In this document: positions 50,176 to 62,627 of the stretch, in pieces | Position numbering within the stretch: the stretch's first letter is position 1 | Layout of the letters: each line of letters opens with the position of its first letter | From: Paramecium sonneborni | Lineage: Eukaryota; Ciliophora; Oligohymenophorea; Peniculida; Parameciidae | Direction: 5' to 3' | Length of the DNA stretch: 64,000 nucleotides | Assembly (NCBI GenBank): GCA_905182985.1 | Contig: CAJJDN010000077.1 | Coordinates: 215,569 to 279,568 of the forward strand | The notes under the pieces: model-generated | Database searches by the model: none | Told to the model about the DNA's origin: nothing | The model's input: the letters and a program-made list of their open reading frames with translations, nothing else | Translations under genes and position numbers: made by a program

Positions 50176-52173
50176 ATGTCAGAAGGCATATATACAGAGA
50201 CTTTAAAGGATAAGTTTACTCTTTCTCCTTTTGAAAAATATAATAAATACGGCAGATTTCCTTTTAAGTTTCTTATCTCTTGTGCGTTAGTTTTCCTTTC
50301 CACTTTATAAGTAATTTTGATCTCAGAGCATTACACATATAATAATTCTGGACAAATAACCTAATTCGGTATTGAATTCAATCTTTATTGATTAATAGTG
50401 GCATTATTATTAAATGCAGATGAACCTATGAATAATAAGAAAACTTTACTTACTATCGATGACTTTTAAGAATCCTTGAACAATACACTTAATAATTTGG
50501 CTAATATTGATGATATCACAGTTTAGAAAACTACTATATTAGGTAATACATTCTTTTAAATTAATTTTAACTATCCTTATGAAGCCTACAGGTATGATTA
50601 TAATTTTGTGAGAAATCTTACTTTAGGCGAACCATTACTTGATCCATTCAATTTAGAAGATGATGATTAAATTCGTGATTTTTGGACAAATGCTTATGAA
50701 TTAACACTAACAATTAATTAAGTAAAAGTTGAATCATAATAACGATCTGCTTGTTGGGATATATATATTATTTATTAATTTATAAACTATGGATATATTG
50801 ATGCCACTATTACATCTATTGGTGGAATTTGTTAAGAGAATAGAGAAGATGAAGGACATGGATCTGCTTTTAATAGTACTGCTGTGAGAATAGATAATTT
50901 ACTCTTATAATTGAGTATTATTCTCTTGGCATTTATTGACATTTGTTTAGGAGTTAAATATATTTATGAAGTTATTGAAATGTATACCAATAATATTTCT
51001 AAATTGAAAAAATAACGAAAACTAAAAGTTCCAGAATATAAATTATATAAAAATCAAAACCTTACAACTTTAAAAATTATATTAACTGAATAAAAGCCTT
51101 GGGAGTAATTAACAATTAAAGAGAAATTATTATTTTTTGATTTATTTTTACCTATAAGAATTTTAGGAAATATCATTCAACTAATATCTGCTGGTATATT
51201 AATATCAGAAACATTTATAAGAGTAGATGGTTTATCATAATATGATGAGTTAATGGCTGGACTTGGTTGTTTTTTTGCTTGGTTTTCAATAGTTAAATAT
51301 TTGGATTATTATGAAGAATTGCACTTAATAGCATCAGTATTAGAATCATCTATAATTCCAGTCTGTATGGCAATATTAAATTTTTTACCAGTTTTTTTAG
51401 GATATGCATTATTGGGAATGTGTTTATTTTCAGATTCTCATTAATTTGTAAGTTTGTCTTCTTCAATAAATGCATTATTTTCATTAATTTATGGAGATTC
51501 AATTTCAGATGTAGCTCGTGATAGTTCAAGAGGTGTAAGTTTAGAATTATCATTGATTTACATAGTTACATATATTTTGTTGTTCTTATTTGCAGTTCAC
51601 AATATAATGGTAGCCTTAATAAAAGAGTAATTAGAAATTCGTAAAGATTTAATATTTTAAGAGAAGGAGTTGATGAATTAGCTAGATTTGAGTAATAATC
51701 ATTAGTATTAAATGTATTTGACATAGAAAATGAAATAGACAACAGCAATGAATCGTAGTGTAATGAAAGAAGATTTTGGTTCAATGTTGCAATCTTAAGC
51801 AGGAAATAATTAATAATAATAGATAAATAAATAGATATCATTGAAATCAATAACAAAATTGGCTATGTTATAGAAACAAAAGTCAGTGGATATATCAAAA
51901 TAGGATATGGAGAATAATTGGAAATAAATTTGTAAGGAGGAGATGTAGAATCATTATATATATAATATTTTGATATCAACAATAAAAGAGACTAAGAATA
52001 TATTAAGTAATGTTGAGTTAGAATTATGGAGTGATATTGATTCAAGTCCATTTACAGTGATTGATAAGAAAGAGATAATTACACTTTATTGTTCTTAATT
52101 GATAAAGAAACATTAGAAAATGATTAGTATTTTTAATAAAACAAAGTAGATAAGCTAAAAATTGAAATAATGA
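50176..52173 (+). CDS. Mucolipin/TRPML-like cation channel
   Basis: 655 residues with a single 30-nt intron at 50369-50398. Six membrane helices are seen: TM1 near residues 33-52 (FKFLISCALVFLSTL), a long lumenal loop of about 150 residues, TM2 (DNLLLQLSIILLAFIDICLG), TM3 and TM4, TM5 (VCMAILNFLPVFLGYALLG), a pore loop (SINALFSLIYGDSISDV) and TM6 (IYIVTYILLFLFAVHNIMV). The layout (big loop between TM1 and TM2, pore with LFSL.(N/Y)GD) matches mucolipins, endolysosomal Ca2+/Fe2+ channels of the TRP superfamily. The selectivity filter is YGDS where animals have NGDD. The Gln-rich C-terminal tail is cytoplasmic. Confidence 0.85.
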
Positions 52174-52203
52174 ATTTGAGTATAATTATACATAATTAGT
52201 ATT

Positions 52204-53043
52204 TCAGCATGCAATATTCTCTCTTCTTGCTTATTATTTGGTTAAACAAAATTTAACTTTACGAGATTTCGAGGGTGATATTGAATTTAATTAACTACCA
52301 AGTTATAAACTGCAAAAACTCTATTTACTCGAATTTAGAGATGATGGATTTTTTAAAATGCTTTTGGGAGTAGTATTGGAACTTTATGATCTTGATTTAT
52401 CAGATAAATTTAATTGTAGCAAAGATGATTAAGGATTATTTTTTTTAATTTTATTGATTTTGTTTCTAGATTATCTTAATAAGTATTGTTGATTATATTG
52501 ATTTACAGTGTTACTCACTAATTTAGATCTATCTTTTCTTGTTTCTGAAAGTTGATTATGAGAGTCTTATTTTTGTCCAAGATGTAACTCCAAATTAGAA
52601 TTGTAAGAATCATTAGAATAATAAGAAAATTATGATCTTATTTTTGAGGTGAATCTGTGAGGTACAGAAGGGGAGAGAGCTTCTTTATTTAATTAAGAGA
52701 ATTAAGATTAGGTTTGTTAATGTTCTTTTATAATATCTCCTTCATCAAATAATATTTGTGGGATGGCATCTTATAATGAAGAGGTATTATTTGAAATTAA
52801 AGTTTATTATTAGGATGGTTAATTAGGTTTAGTAGATTATGTTTGTTATTCAGTAATAAGATTAAGAATATGTTTTCTTTTATATGAAATCTCACGTTTA
52901 AAATGATATCTTTATTTGCTAAGTAATGAATCCATCTTTTGATCTAAATTTAGTTCTTCAGGTTCATTAATATCTTTTAAATCAAAATCATCTTTCATCA
53001 TTCCAGAAGTATGTTTTGGTTTCTCTCGATTGCGAAAGGACAT
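52204..53043 (-). CDS. Ser/Gln-rich hypothetical with RVxF-like motif
   Basis: 279 residues, intronless, ATG at 53043. Polar and disordered throughout (Ser, Gln, Asn, Lys), without membrane or enzymatic domains. Near the C-terminus a KSRKVKFCL segment fits the [R/K]-V-x-F pattern of PP1 docking sites, preceded by many Ser residues. Its 5' part (52583-53043) is duplicated identically at 53800-54260 because of the scaffold overlap described below; the 3' part is not. The function is unknown. It diverges from the alveolin-like gene. Confidence 0.6.
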
Positions 53044-53798
53044 TTATTTAATTAATTATGTACTACGATGTAAAATTATAAACTAGATAAAACAAAACAC
53101 ATATATTAATTTGATAATAAAATAATGGGGGAGATGTAAAAATTTTTAATTATTAAGAAGAATAGAATTAGTTATGTTAATAGGAATTGCAAAAATTATT
53201 GATAAAAGTTTAATCAATATATAATTAGGAATACTATAAGTAGCAATTAATAAATATGAGTTGTTATTTATTAATTTGAATATACTTTGGATTTATATAT
53301 GAATAAAAAAATAAAATTTAATAATTAAAAATCTTTTTATGGCTAACATACCCTAGTAATAATATTCAACACCATCAAATTTACCTTCATATAATCGAGA
53401 TCAATCAACTTACTAATAACCTACATTAGGATAATAATAAGTTCCTTAGGGTAATTATTAAGGTTAACCATCTGGAGAGAAAGGATTACAATACTTGCCT
53501 TAGTAAGCAGTTGGTCAACCTTAAAATGTATAAACATAATAATTATATGGACTACCATAATAAGGGTTAATCGGATAACCACAAACAGGATTGATAGGAC
53601 AACCATAATTAGGAATGGTTGGATAGCCTCAAATAGGATTGGTTGGATAATAATAAGCAATTCAGCAACCTTTATTTGGATAATCATAAATTTAACAACT
53701 TTAATAATAAACAGTTGAAACTTAATAGGGTCAAGTAGTAAAGGGATAATCAAGAATTGAATATATTCCATATGAGAGAACAGTAACTGAGTATGAAG
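52583..53798 (+). repeat. Direct repeat copy 1 (1216 bp)
   Basis: The segment starting tgtaactccaaattag is repeated at an offset of 1217 bp (copy 2 at 53800-55015), with a single N between the copies. Every line compared was identical. This is what a scaffold shows when two overlapping contig ends are joined head-to-tail instead of merged. The true sequence probably has one copy. Confidence 0.9.
53339..53798 (+). pseudogene. Truncated duplicate of the alveolin-like gene start
   Basis: Identical to the first 460 bp of the gene at 54556 and cut off by the N at 53799. It encodes the same Gln/Gly/Pro-rich N-terminus, then runs out of frame into the second repeat copy. Best explained as an assembly artefact rather than a real pseudogene. 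Confidence 0.8.
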
Positions 53799-53799
53799 N
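53799..53799. other. Single N (scaffold join)
   Basis: The only ambiguous base in the window. It lies exactly between two identical 1216-bp segments and most likely marks an unresolved contig join, not a polymorphism. Confidence 0.9.
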
Positions 53800-54260
53800 T
53801 GTAACTCCAAATTAGAATTGTAAGAATCATTAGAATAATAAGAAAATTATGATCTTATTTTTGAGGTGAATCTGTGAGGTACAGAAGGGGAGAGAGCTTC
53901 TTTATTTAATTAAGAGAATTAAGATTAGGTTTGTTAATGTTCTTTTATAATATCTCCTTCATCAAATAATATTTGTGGGATGGCATCTTATAATGAAGAG
54001 GTATTATTTGAAATTAAAGTTTATTATTAGGATGGTTAATTAGGTTTAGTAGATTATGTTTGTTATTCAGTAATAAGATTAAGAATATGTTTTCTTTTAT
54101 ATGAAATCTCACGTTTAAAATGATATCTTTATTTGCTAAGTAATGAATCCATCTTTTGATCTAAATTTAGTTCTTCAGGTTCATTAATATCTTTTAAATC
54201 AAAATCATCTTTCATCATTCCAGAAGTATGTTTTGGTTTCTCTCGATTGCGAAAGGACAT
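53800..54260 (-). pseudogene. Truncated duplicate of the Ser/Gln-rich gene start
   Basis: A copy of the first ~460 bp (about 150 codons) of the gene at 52204-53043, starting at an ATG at 54260 on the minus strand and ending at the N. Probably an assembly duplicate. Confidence 0.8.
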
Positions 54261-55015
54261 TTATTTAATTAATTATGTACTACGATGTAAAATTATAAAC
54301 TAGATAAAACAAAACACATATATTAATTTGATAATAAAATAATGGGGGAGATGTAAAAATTTTTAATTATTAAGAAGAATAGAATTAGTTATGTTAATAG
54401 GAATTGCAAAAATTATTGATAAAAGTTTAATCAATATATAATTAGGAATACTATAAGTAGCAATTAATAAATATGAGTTGTTATTTATTAATTTGAATAT
54501 ACTTTGGATTTATATATGAATAAAAAAATAAAATTTAATAATTAAAAATCTTTTTATGGCTAACATACCCTAGTAATAATATTCAACACCATCAAATTTA
54601 CCTTCATATAATCGAGATCAATCAACTTACTAATAACCTACATTAGGATAATAATAAGTTCCTTAGGGTAATTATTAAGGTTAACCATCTGGAGAGAAAG
54701 GATTACAATACTTGCCTTAGTAAGCAGTTGGTCAACCTTAAAATGTATAAACATAATAATTATATGGACTACCATAATAAGGGTTAATCGGATAACCACA
54801 AACAGGATTGATAGGACAACCATAATTAGGAATGGTTGGATAGCCTCAAATAGGATTGGTTGGATAATAATAAGCAATTCAGCAACCTTTATTTGGATAA
54901 TCATAAATTTAACAACTTTAATAATAAACAGTTGAAACTTAATAGGGTCAAGTAGTAAAGGGATAATCAAGAATTGAATATATTCCATATGAGAGAACAG
55001 TAACTGAGTATGAAG
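53800..55015 (+). repeat. Direct repeat copy 2 (1216 bp)
   Basis: Identical to 52583-53798 in every stretch compared. This copy continues without a break into the rest of the alveolin-like gene, whereas copy 1 continues leftward into the 3' part of the minus-strand gene. The two copies are therefore the overlapping ends of two contigs. Confidence 0.9.
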
Positions 55016-55876
55016 AAGTGAGAAGATAAGTTCAAGTTCCAATCACTAAACAAGTCACTGATTATTATGCAGTCCAATATGACATAGAATACATTCCATA
55101 AGTTGTTTAAGAAAAACAGATTGAATATGTACCAGTTGAAAGGTTTGCTGAAAGAACTGAATATTACACTGTTGAAAGATAAAACATAATATAATAAGTA
55201 TTAATTATTTATATTTACCTTAGCCTATTGGATATTAATCATCATAAGTCTAAACATCTACTGCCTATACACCAGTATAAACTTAGTAATTAACTTAACA
55301 ATATACACAATATGTTCAACCTTAATAAACTGTTGCATATTAATAACCACTCTAAATTTAATAGTAATATTAAACAAGAGAAGTTATTCAATAACCAGTT
55401 GTTCAATAATCATATGTCTAATAAAGAGAAATCATTACCTAACCATAAGTCTAATAATAAGTAGCATTACAACCCACAATTCCTACCACACAATATTTAC
55501 CATCATAATAATATCAAACTATTCAAACAGCTCAGCCATAATTATAAATTGCTTAAGTACTATAATAATTTTATTTAGACTGTTCCCTTGAATTATGCAC
55601 AATCAATTTAAACTGTTTAAACTCCTTAATAATAAGCTACTGTAAATCCTCCTTAATAAACAGTTAATTCTATTTCTCAAGGTTATTCTATTCCTATGAC
55701 TTCTGCTCAAGCTCCCTAATATTCTTTATATGGATAATAATCTCTTGGTCCTCAGCAAACTAAACCCTAATAGACTTTAACCTAAACAACATAATATAAT
55801 CCTTAATTGTAATAGACTGTAGCACCATCTTAAGTATTTATTGTTTATTAAAATTTAGTTTGCTTAATCTGCCCCC

Positions 55877-55910
<34 letters not shown>

Positions 55911-56047
55911 CAATTCCTTAGGATATGGGAAGAACTAGGCCATATCAATAAGGTCAGTTGCCTCAATAACCATCATAACCTCAATAAACAGGTACTGCAT
56001 AAAAATCAAATAAAGAGAAATCGTTCTTGGAGAAATTATTCGATTGA
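54556..56047 (+). CDS. Alveolin-like epiplasm/cortical protein
   Basis: 472 residues with introns at 55198-55223, 55557-55578 and 55834-55858. A Gln/Gly/Pro-rich N-terminus with LIGQPQ-type short repeats leads into a Glu/Val/Tyr/Arg-rich core. That core has repeated IEYIPYERTV, VQVPITKQVTDYYAVQYD and IEYVPVERFAERTEYYTVE motifs, the charge-alternating repeats of alveolins (IMC/epiplasm proteins). A long Gln/Pro/Tyr/Thr-rich tail follows and contains a homopolymeric Gln run. Alveolins form the membrane skeleton under the alveoli of ciliates, apicomplexans and dinoflagellates. The repeat family is recognised by style rather than by a search, so the exact subfamily is open. Confidence 0.75.
55878..55912 (+). 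repeat. TAA triplet array encoding polyglutamine
   Basis: About eleven consecutive TAA codons inside the last exon of the alveolin-like gene, between Ala-Pro and Ser-Ile-Pro. In the ciliate code each is Gln; in the standard code they would be eleven stops. A simple-sequence tract prone to length variation. Confidence 0.85.
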
Positions 56048-56085
56048 TTATTTTTGCATAAAATACATAAATATTATTAAAATAT

Positions 56086-59000
56086 ATGAATTATCTTTTT
56101 ATAATCACCTCTTTCATAATTAATTCAATTTTTGGTGAATTAATATTGCTAACTAAGGGAGATCATTACCATGAGATTTTTGATATTAATAAGCATGAAT
56201 TTTCTACTGATTGTGATGAAAAGCACATTTAAATTTAGGAACACTAAGTTGATGAGTAAGTTTAATTGCTAGAAAAATAATAAATCGAATAAGTATATTC
56301 TTCATTTATTCTATAGATTCTATATTATCCAAATGATTAAAATACCATTCTTATTTTAGAAAAAACAGGTAAAATTACTATACTTTTTAAAGAAAATTAA
56401 TAATACAATTCTCCCTTTAAAGAATTGGGATCAATTGATTTAAATACTAATAACCTACCTGATTTTACATGTAGTGACATGACTCAATATTCTCTTGATA
56501 TTTTCATGGCTGTATGTAAGTCAGATAATGATATCTATATATCTAAAATTTTATGCATTGCTGAAGAGAATAAATATTTATCTGGTTGTTCATCATAATT
56601 GTTCTCAGATACTGACCAACTTAATAATTGTGATAATCTAAATATTATCACTGAAAGTTCTTGGAGAGTCAAAGATCCTGAGTATTTTAGTATTTATTGT
56701 TCTTCCTAAGAGAATTTTCAAATTACTAGGTAAATATTAATTGGCAAATTTAACAATCAAGAGAATTCATTTAAAATAACTAAATTTTTAAATCCTATCA
56801 ATGAAATTGAAAAAGTCTCTTTTTTTGATGACAATACTATCATGATATTAGATCATAGATCAGGTTTACATGTTTATAGATTTACATTTACAGATGATGG
56901 TGACATTATCTATGAATAATTATTATGGTAACTCTTTTTGCCTAATGAACTATTTTATGCGCTTAGTTATTCTCATGAACAATATGCCATCAAATTTCCA
57001 CCTTTAGGAATTATTGAAAATGATATTCAGTACAGCATTGTTATTTTGAGTGATCATTTCATCTATGAGTTAGCTTTACCTTAATAATCTAAGGATTTCT
57101 TCTTCACTTAACTCTCTATTAATGATAAAATTAATATTAAAAATATCCTCAATAGCAAAGAAATTAAAAAAGGTTAAATTTAATATGATGAATAATTCTA
57201 TTATGTTTGCTTTACTTATATCTAGAATTCTACTGAATGTTATAGGATTAATAGACATTAATCTTACACCGAAAAATTAATACTTTAAAACAAATATTAA
57301 AATCCTATTCTATTAACTTATCCTGTTTCTTTTTCCACCATTACAGGTCAAACTAATATTCTAATTGCTTAATAAATGGATGAAACAAAAGCTGTTTTAA
57401 CTTTAATTAGAAATGAAATTGAAAGATTAACTATTGTCTCCACTTCTAATTAAGAATTCCTATGCTCAATAGTATATAAAAACAATAACAAATAAAATGT
57501 TACAATTATGATTTATAATTAAGAATTTGAAAACACAGATGTTTTTATAATAGACCATCTATAAAATTATAACTTTCCCAATACAGACTCTACAGTCCTT
57601 TATTCTACCTTAATACGAGGACCTGCTCCTGTGCTTTAGCCCAAAAGTGATAAAAAAAGTATGACTTATTTATATATTAGATTAGATGTTGAAGTTATCA
57701 GCCTCTAAGGCTTTGGATATGAAATGTGGGAAGATTTATATGAAAATTTTATTTAGCATTCTCGTATCCCAATTAAATCATTCTTAGATAAGGGATTTAG
57801 AACTATATTTTTATAAATAGATCAAGTGAAAATGATAATATAATAGGAAATAACAAATACTAAATATTTTACATAGAAAATTCATTCTTTAGATTGTTCA
57901 TCAGTAAATCTTGTAAAAAATATTGTCAGTATTTCACCATATTATATAATATTCTATTAAAAAACAACCTATTACACTGTTTTGAAAATAAAAAAGTTAG
58001 ATGAGGATATATTAGAATATGAATGCAAAAATGTAGAGTATCCACTTTATGATTAACAGTACGATGTCTTTATAGATTTAGATTTCATCAATTTGTTTTT
58101 CAGTACAAACAGCACTATCTATTACACAGATGTTTATTTTTAAAATGTAATAAGCATATAAATTGATCTAAAATTTAGACATCTAAATTTTTAATTTTTA
58201 AAAAACAATATTATTCTGGGAAGTTATCAAAATAAATTATACTAGATTTAATTAACAAATCCTTATTAAACAAATCATTTTAAAACAATGATAACAGAGA
58301 TAGAAATAGGTTAAATGACTCATAATTTTAAATTCTTTGTTTTATAACTTAAAAAGCCAATACTTACATTGGTAATTGTAGATGATAGAATAACACTATA
58401 TACAATAGAGAATCTATAAGATATTAAATTTGATTCTTTATTACCATAATTCAATAGTATTATCAATGCTAATGAAACTTAAATAAACTATCATATGTTA
58501 ATAGTTCCAACTAATAAACCAAATGAATTATATGTGTATGATCTATCAAAGACTGGATCAGAAAGATTACATGCAATTCATAAATATACAGTTTCATCTG
58601 AACCAATAATTATATGTTATCCTAAAATGCAAACTTTTCTTTATTGTTTATAATTTGCAAATGCTGACATAAATTGTTATTTGAATAAAATCCTTGAATT
58701 TGAATTGATAGCTTCTGATCCAACAAATATCGATAATTAATTTTCTGTTGCAATAAATGCGTAATCTGCATTAAGTTATAGTGTATAAAGTATACATATT
58801 AAGCCAATATATAGAAACCCTTACAATCAATGGAAGTTTTAGATATTAAGATACTATGATAGAGATGAGTGCAAAAAGGTTATCTGAAATTGAAATCTAT
58901 AAGACTAATTTTACTACTGAATTGAAAATAATTGATTTTTACTCAGGTCCAATTTTCAATTATAATTTATAAAATGCTAAAGATTTTAATATTAAAATGT

Positions 59001-60792
59001 TACCATTTATTTTGGAATAAGAGGATAATTTAGTTAGATTTAAAATTGATTAAACAATCCTAGGAACTAGTGTATCTAAAGAATATTTAATAATTTTGGG
59101 AGATGAAAATGTAGGCATCATAAGCATTCCTTAAACTTAATGTATAAATATATATTCATAATATAGATCATAAATAAGTTGTTTAAAGCACTATAGATTA
59201 TGAGGAGATTAAAAATGTGTTTTTTGATTAAGATTAACCAACTGTTAATAATTGTACCAAATCATTCATTAATCCATTATCAATTGCAGAATTATCAGCT
59301 ATAAATATTATAGCACTCTTTTGCTAATCAATGATGGTAAGAGTTGATGTTAATAATTAAATCAATCAATTAAGCTTTACAATATTATCTGACAATCTAC
59401 CAATTGAAAAATAGTTTTTGGAAAATTTCTTTTTTCTTAACATTAATTTCAAAGATTTCTTATATTAAAATTAAAGTTCTTTTATTTTAGAAGATGTAAA
59501 GATGATCAATTTCCCAATTCAATTTAAACCAAAATATAAATTTATTACTGTAACTGCTATGGTCAAAAGAAATAAAAGATATGAAACAGATGAAATTGGA
59601 AGGGACAATTTGATTTGTATATTTTATGGATACTTAGATTAGAATTAAAGTTCACTTTTAAATGGATCCCTTTTGGATGTGATTGGAGCATCTAATTTTA
59701 ATAAAAATACTTTAATAATCAATAATTTTTAGATGTATTGTATTAAAGGTTGCACTATTCAAGATGCAAACAATATATAGATAGATACAATTATAGAATT
59801 AATATTTAATGATCAATATTCATTTAATTTATATAAACTTAAGATAAGTTTTATTTACACAATGAAAAAATAACCCTTATATAAATTAATAAATGTAGAA
59901 ATACTAAATATCAAAGAATTAAGTAACAATATATTTTATTTGTTAAGTGGGTAATTTTGTGTAGAATTAAATCGAATTCACTTATATTGATACAGAGGTA
60001 TAATACATAAATGAATCCATTTATACTATTAATGTTACAACAGACTCCCTTAGTTTTGATTTAGTTTAAATTTAAGGTCGAATTGAAATTGAATAGATTT
60101 TTAAGTAAAAATTAAACTAATTTAGATAATATACTTAATGTTAGAGTCCTCCTGGATCATTGAAAGCATCATATGATGAATATTTTGCTATTAGTTGTAG
60201 AAATGCATCTCGGAACTATTCTGAATAAACACAATTTGTAAAATTGTTTTTGAGGGGACAATAATAGTTAAATAATTCTGTGAAGTCAGTTATTTAAGCA
60301 GCAGAGATATAAGGGAATTTAAGGTTATTAGACATACAAAAAGGCTATTTAAATGAAAATGTTCGAATGTTAATATTAGAATAGGATAATAATTAATAAG
60401 ATTTTTAATTGAGATGGTTCTATTTGAATGATTAATTTACATTAATTGTAATTTTATTTATTGTATTAAATTAGGCTGATTAAAACAGCACTCCAAAAAG
60501 TGTGCTAGAAGTATAATTATGTCCAAGTAATTTAAACTAAATTTAAGGATTATGTATGGATATCACAATTTCAAACACTGGATATCACCATTACATAACA
60601 ACGGAATGGTTATTGTTTGTATTTTTAATTATTTTGCCCTTATTTATAAGCAGTAGTTTTATAGTATATTGCATAATAAATTATAAAACAGAAAAATAAA
60701 AACGAGTGGAATCTTTTGGCATGAACCTTGAACAATAACTTAAGAAATAGTCAATACACATATAATCTAAAATTGAAGATAGTATCTTTTGA
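56086..60792 (+). CDS. Very large type I membrane protein (1534 residues)
   Basis: 1534 residues with introns at 58790-58814, 59142-59166, 59923-59947 and 60448-60474. A 24-nt GTATAT...CTATAG segment near 56300 could be one more, in-frame intron. A signal peptide (MNYLFIITSFIINSIFG) starts a strand-rich ectodomain of about 1430 residues without recognisable enzyme motifs. One transmembrane helix follows (WLLFVFLIILPLFISSSFIV) and a short basic, Gln-rich tail. Cysteines are few and scattered. The layout matches the two genes at 22200 and 23758 at three times the size. A surface, contractile-vacuole or lysosomal role is possible; I cannot say which. Confidence 0.75.
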
Positions 60793-60898
60793 ATTTTTAT
60801 TTATATAAAAAATAATCATAAACTAGTGATTATACTAATTATAGAATATGAGAATGTATTTTGAATAAATTTATAATTGAATAATATTTATTAAATAA

Positions 60899-62428
60899 TC
60901 ACTGCTTGTCACAAATGAAGCTCTGCAACTTATAACAATCTTTAATGGATGTCTTGGTCAAGTCCACATTAACTGAAACAAATCTGCCCATCATTGGTTA
61001 TCCCTAATGATAAAATTAAAAAATTACAATATTCAAAAGAAAATCAGTATCTATACTTTCTGGGAAATGTGATCCAATATTTGGATTGATACAACTCCAT
61101 AAAAATCCTGCATAAACTCCTCCCACAACTTATAAAACAGTGGGTCCAAATCTTCCATTAAATTACATCCAACTATCGACTTCATCCATAATACTGCCAG
61201 TCCACCAGCCTCTATTATTATTCATTATAATCATGGCGCCTACTTTATCAACCCCTCTTAGAGAAGGATGATTAATAGGGTGGATGACTTCCATTTTAGG
61301 ATGAGTATTGTTGATGTCAGCATTCTTTGGAAGACCTGATATAAATTTTTTGGCCAAAGGATTGTAATCGTAAACATAATATTATGATGGGGCATATCCA
61401 GTTTCAGGATCAGCTAAATAGTCTTAGATACTATAAGCTTCACCATGAGGTATCAAAACCCCAGTAATATCTTAATTAGGAAGCCAACTCTTAGCAAATG
61501 TCTATACTGATGGCTTAGTGGATACAATAGTTTTTCCATCCCTAATAGTAAACATGGATTTAATTTCAGAATCTTCATGACTGCCCCTAGCCACTTAGAT
61601 TGGTACAAGTCCTTCAGTTAAGAATCCTCTACAAGACCATGTATTGTAGAATTTGGTATTACTATCATTTGGAATATCCTTCATCATTTAATTATCATAT
61701 TCTGAACAATGTATTGTGTGAACACCCAACACCTGGGCTAGTTTAGAATGATTTCTAGCTTCCAAATATTTCTTCAACAATTATTTGTTCACATCTTTGA
61801 ACTGATCTTCATGTTTTAAGTAATACTTAGCACAATCTTCCAATCCTCTTTTTACACAATGTGAAATAACTCCAGGATTAAATCCCATTTCTAGAATGCT
61901 TGTAGCTCCACTTTTTGGATTCCAAGACTGTGATGCCTTTGCCTTATCCTTAATATATCCTAATGTTAGTTTATATGCTTCATCTTTATTTTTAGGACAT
62001 GAATTTGCATCTTCGCTGTCTTCCCATTACTCTAAGGCTGTATTCATATATCTGATCTTTTTCTCTACACATAATGGCCATATCGATAAGAATTCAATGT
62101 TTGTTGACAAATCTACTAAAATATCTCCATTTTCCAATCTAAATATTAATGAATTCTTTACCCCATCCTTGAAAGTGTGTCACCTATATTTTATTTGGTT
62201 CTTTCTTCAATTATACATTAGAAACGATTCTCTTTTGCTTTGAAAGCATCATATTTATCAAGAGCGACTATTTTAGCCTCTAGGAATAAAGAATACTTTC
62301 ATACTTGGGTGGTTTTTCAAAAGAACTTCAACAAATGCACTTCCAATAGCACCATAGCCTAAAATACCGATCTTCCTTGGTAAAGGATAAGAACAAAATC
62401 TCTAGATGCACTTCAAGGATAAGGACAT
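60899..62428 (-). CDS. Bacterial-type homospermidine synthase
   Basis: 485 residues with introns at 62280-62304 (25 nt), 62139-62161 (23 nt) and 61004-61027 (24 nt). It opens with a Rossmann fold (KIGILGYGAIGSAFVEVLL, glycine-rich NAD loop), then GDILVDLSTNIEFLSIW, NPGVISHCVKRGL, GVHTIHCSEYD and NTWSCRGFLTEGLVP. The segments SHEDSE, VLIPHGEAYSIQDYL, RGWWTGSIMDEVD and GPTVLQVVGGVYAGFLW match the order seen in bacterial homospermidine synthases. That enzyme makes sym-homospermidine from putrescine (or spermidine) with NAD. Part of the family call rests on remembered motifs. A targeting-like N-terminus (MSLSLKCIQRFCSYPL) precedes the Rossmann fold. Confidence 0.72.
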
Positions 62429-62627
62429 AAACTTCGACTCTTTGTTGATTTAAAAAAGTGTTTGAATTTTTATTGAATAAAATATATAATTTATCTGCAT
62501 ATTTTCAAAAAAGATTTAAATACCCTCAAAATAAATAATCAAAAAATTATGTTGCGTATTATTTATAATATACATATTAAACATATTATACATTTTACAT
62601 TTAAATAATAATAATATAATTAAATAG

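Noticed and set aside
52583..55015. A true recent tandem gene duplication
   Set aside because: No difference seen between the copies and the single N at the join point to an assembly overlap; kept only as an alternative to test.
53421..55042. Two near-identical minus-strand Ile/Leu-rich frames of about 130 residues
   Set aside because: Antisense shadows of the alveolin-like gene and its assembly duplicate; the plus-strand protein has clear repeat motifs.
61896..62243. 115-residue plus-strand frame
   Set aside because: Antisense of the homospermidine synthase gene, which has conserved motifs on the minus strand.
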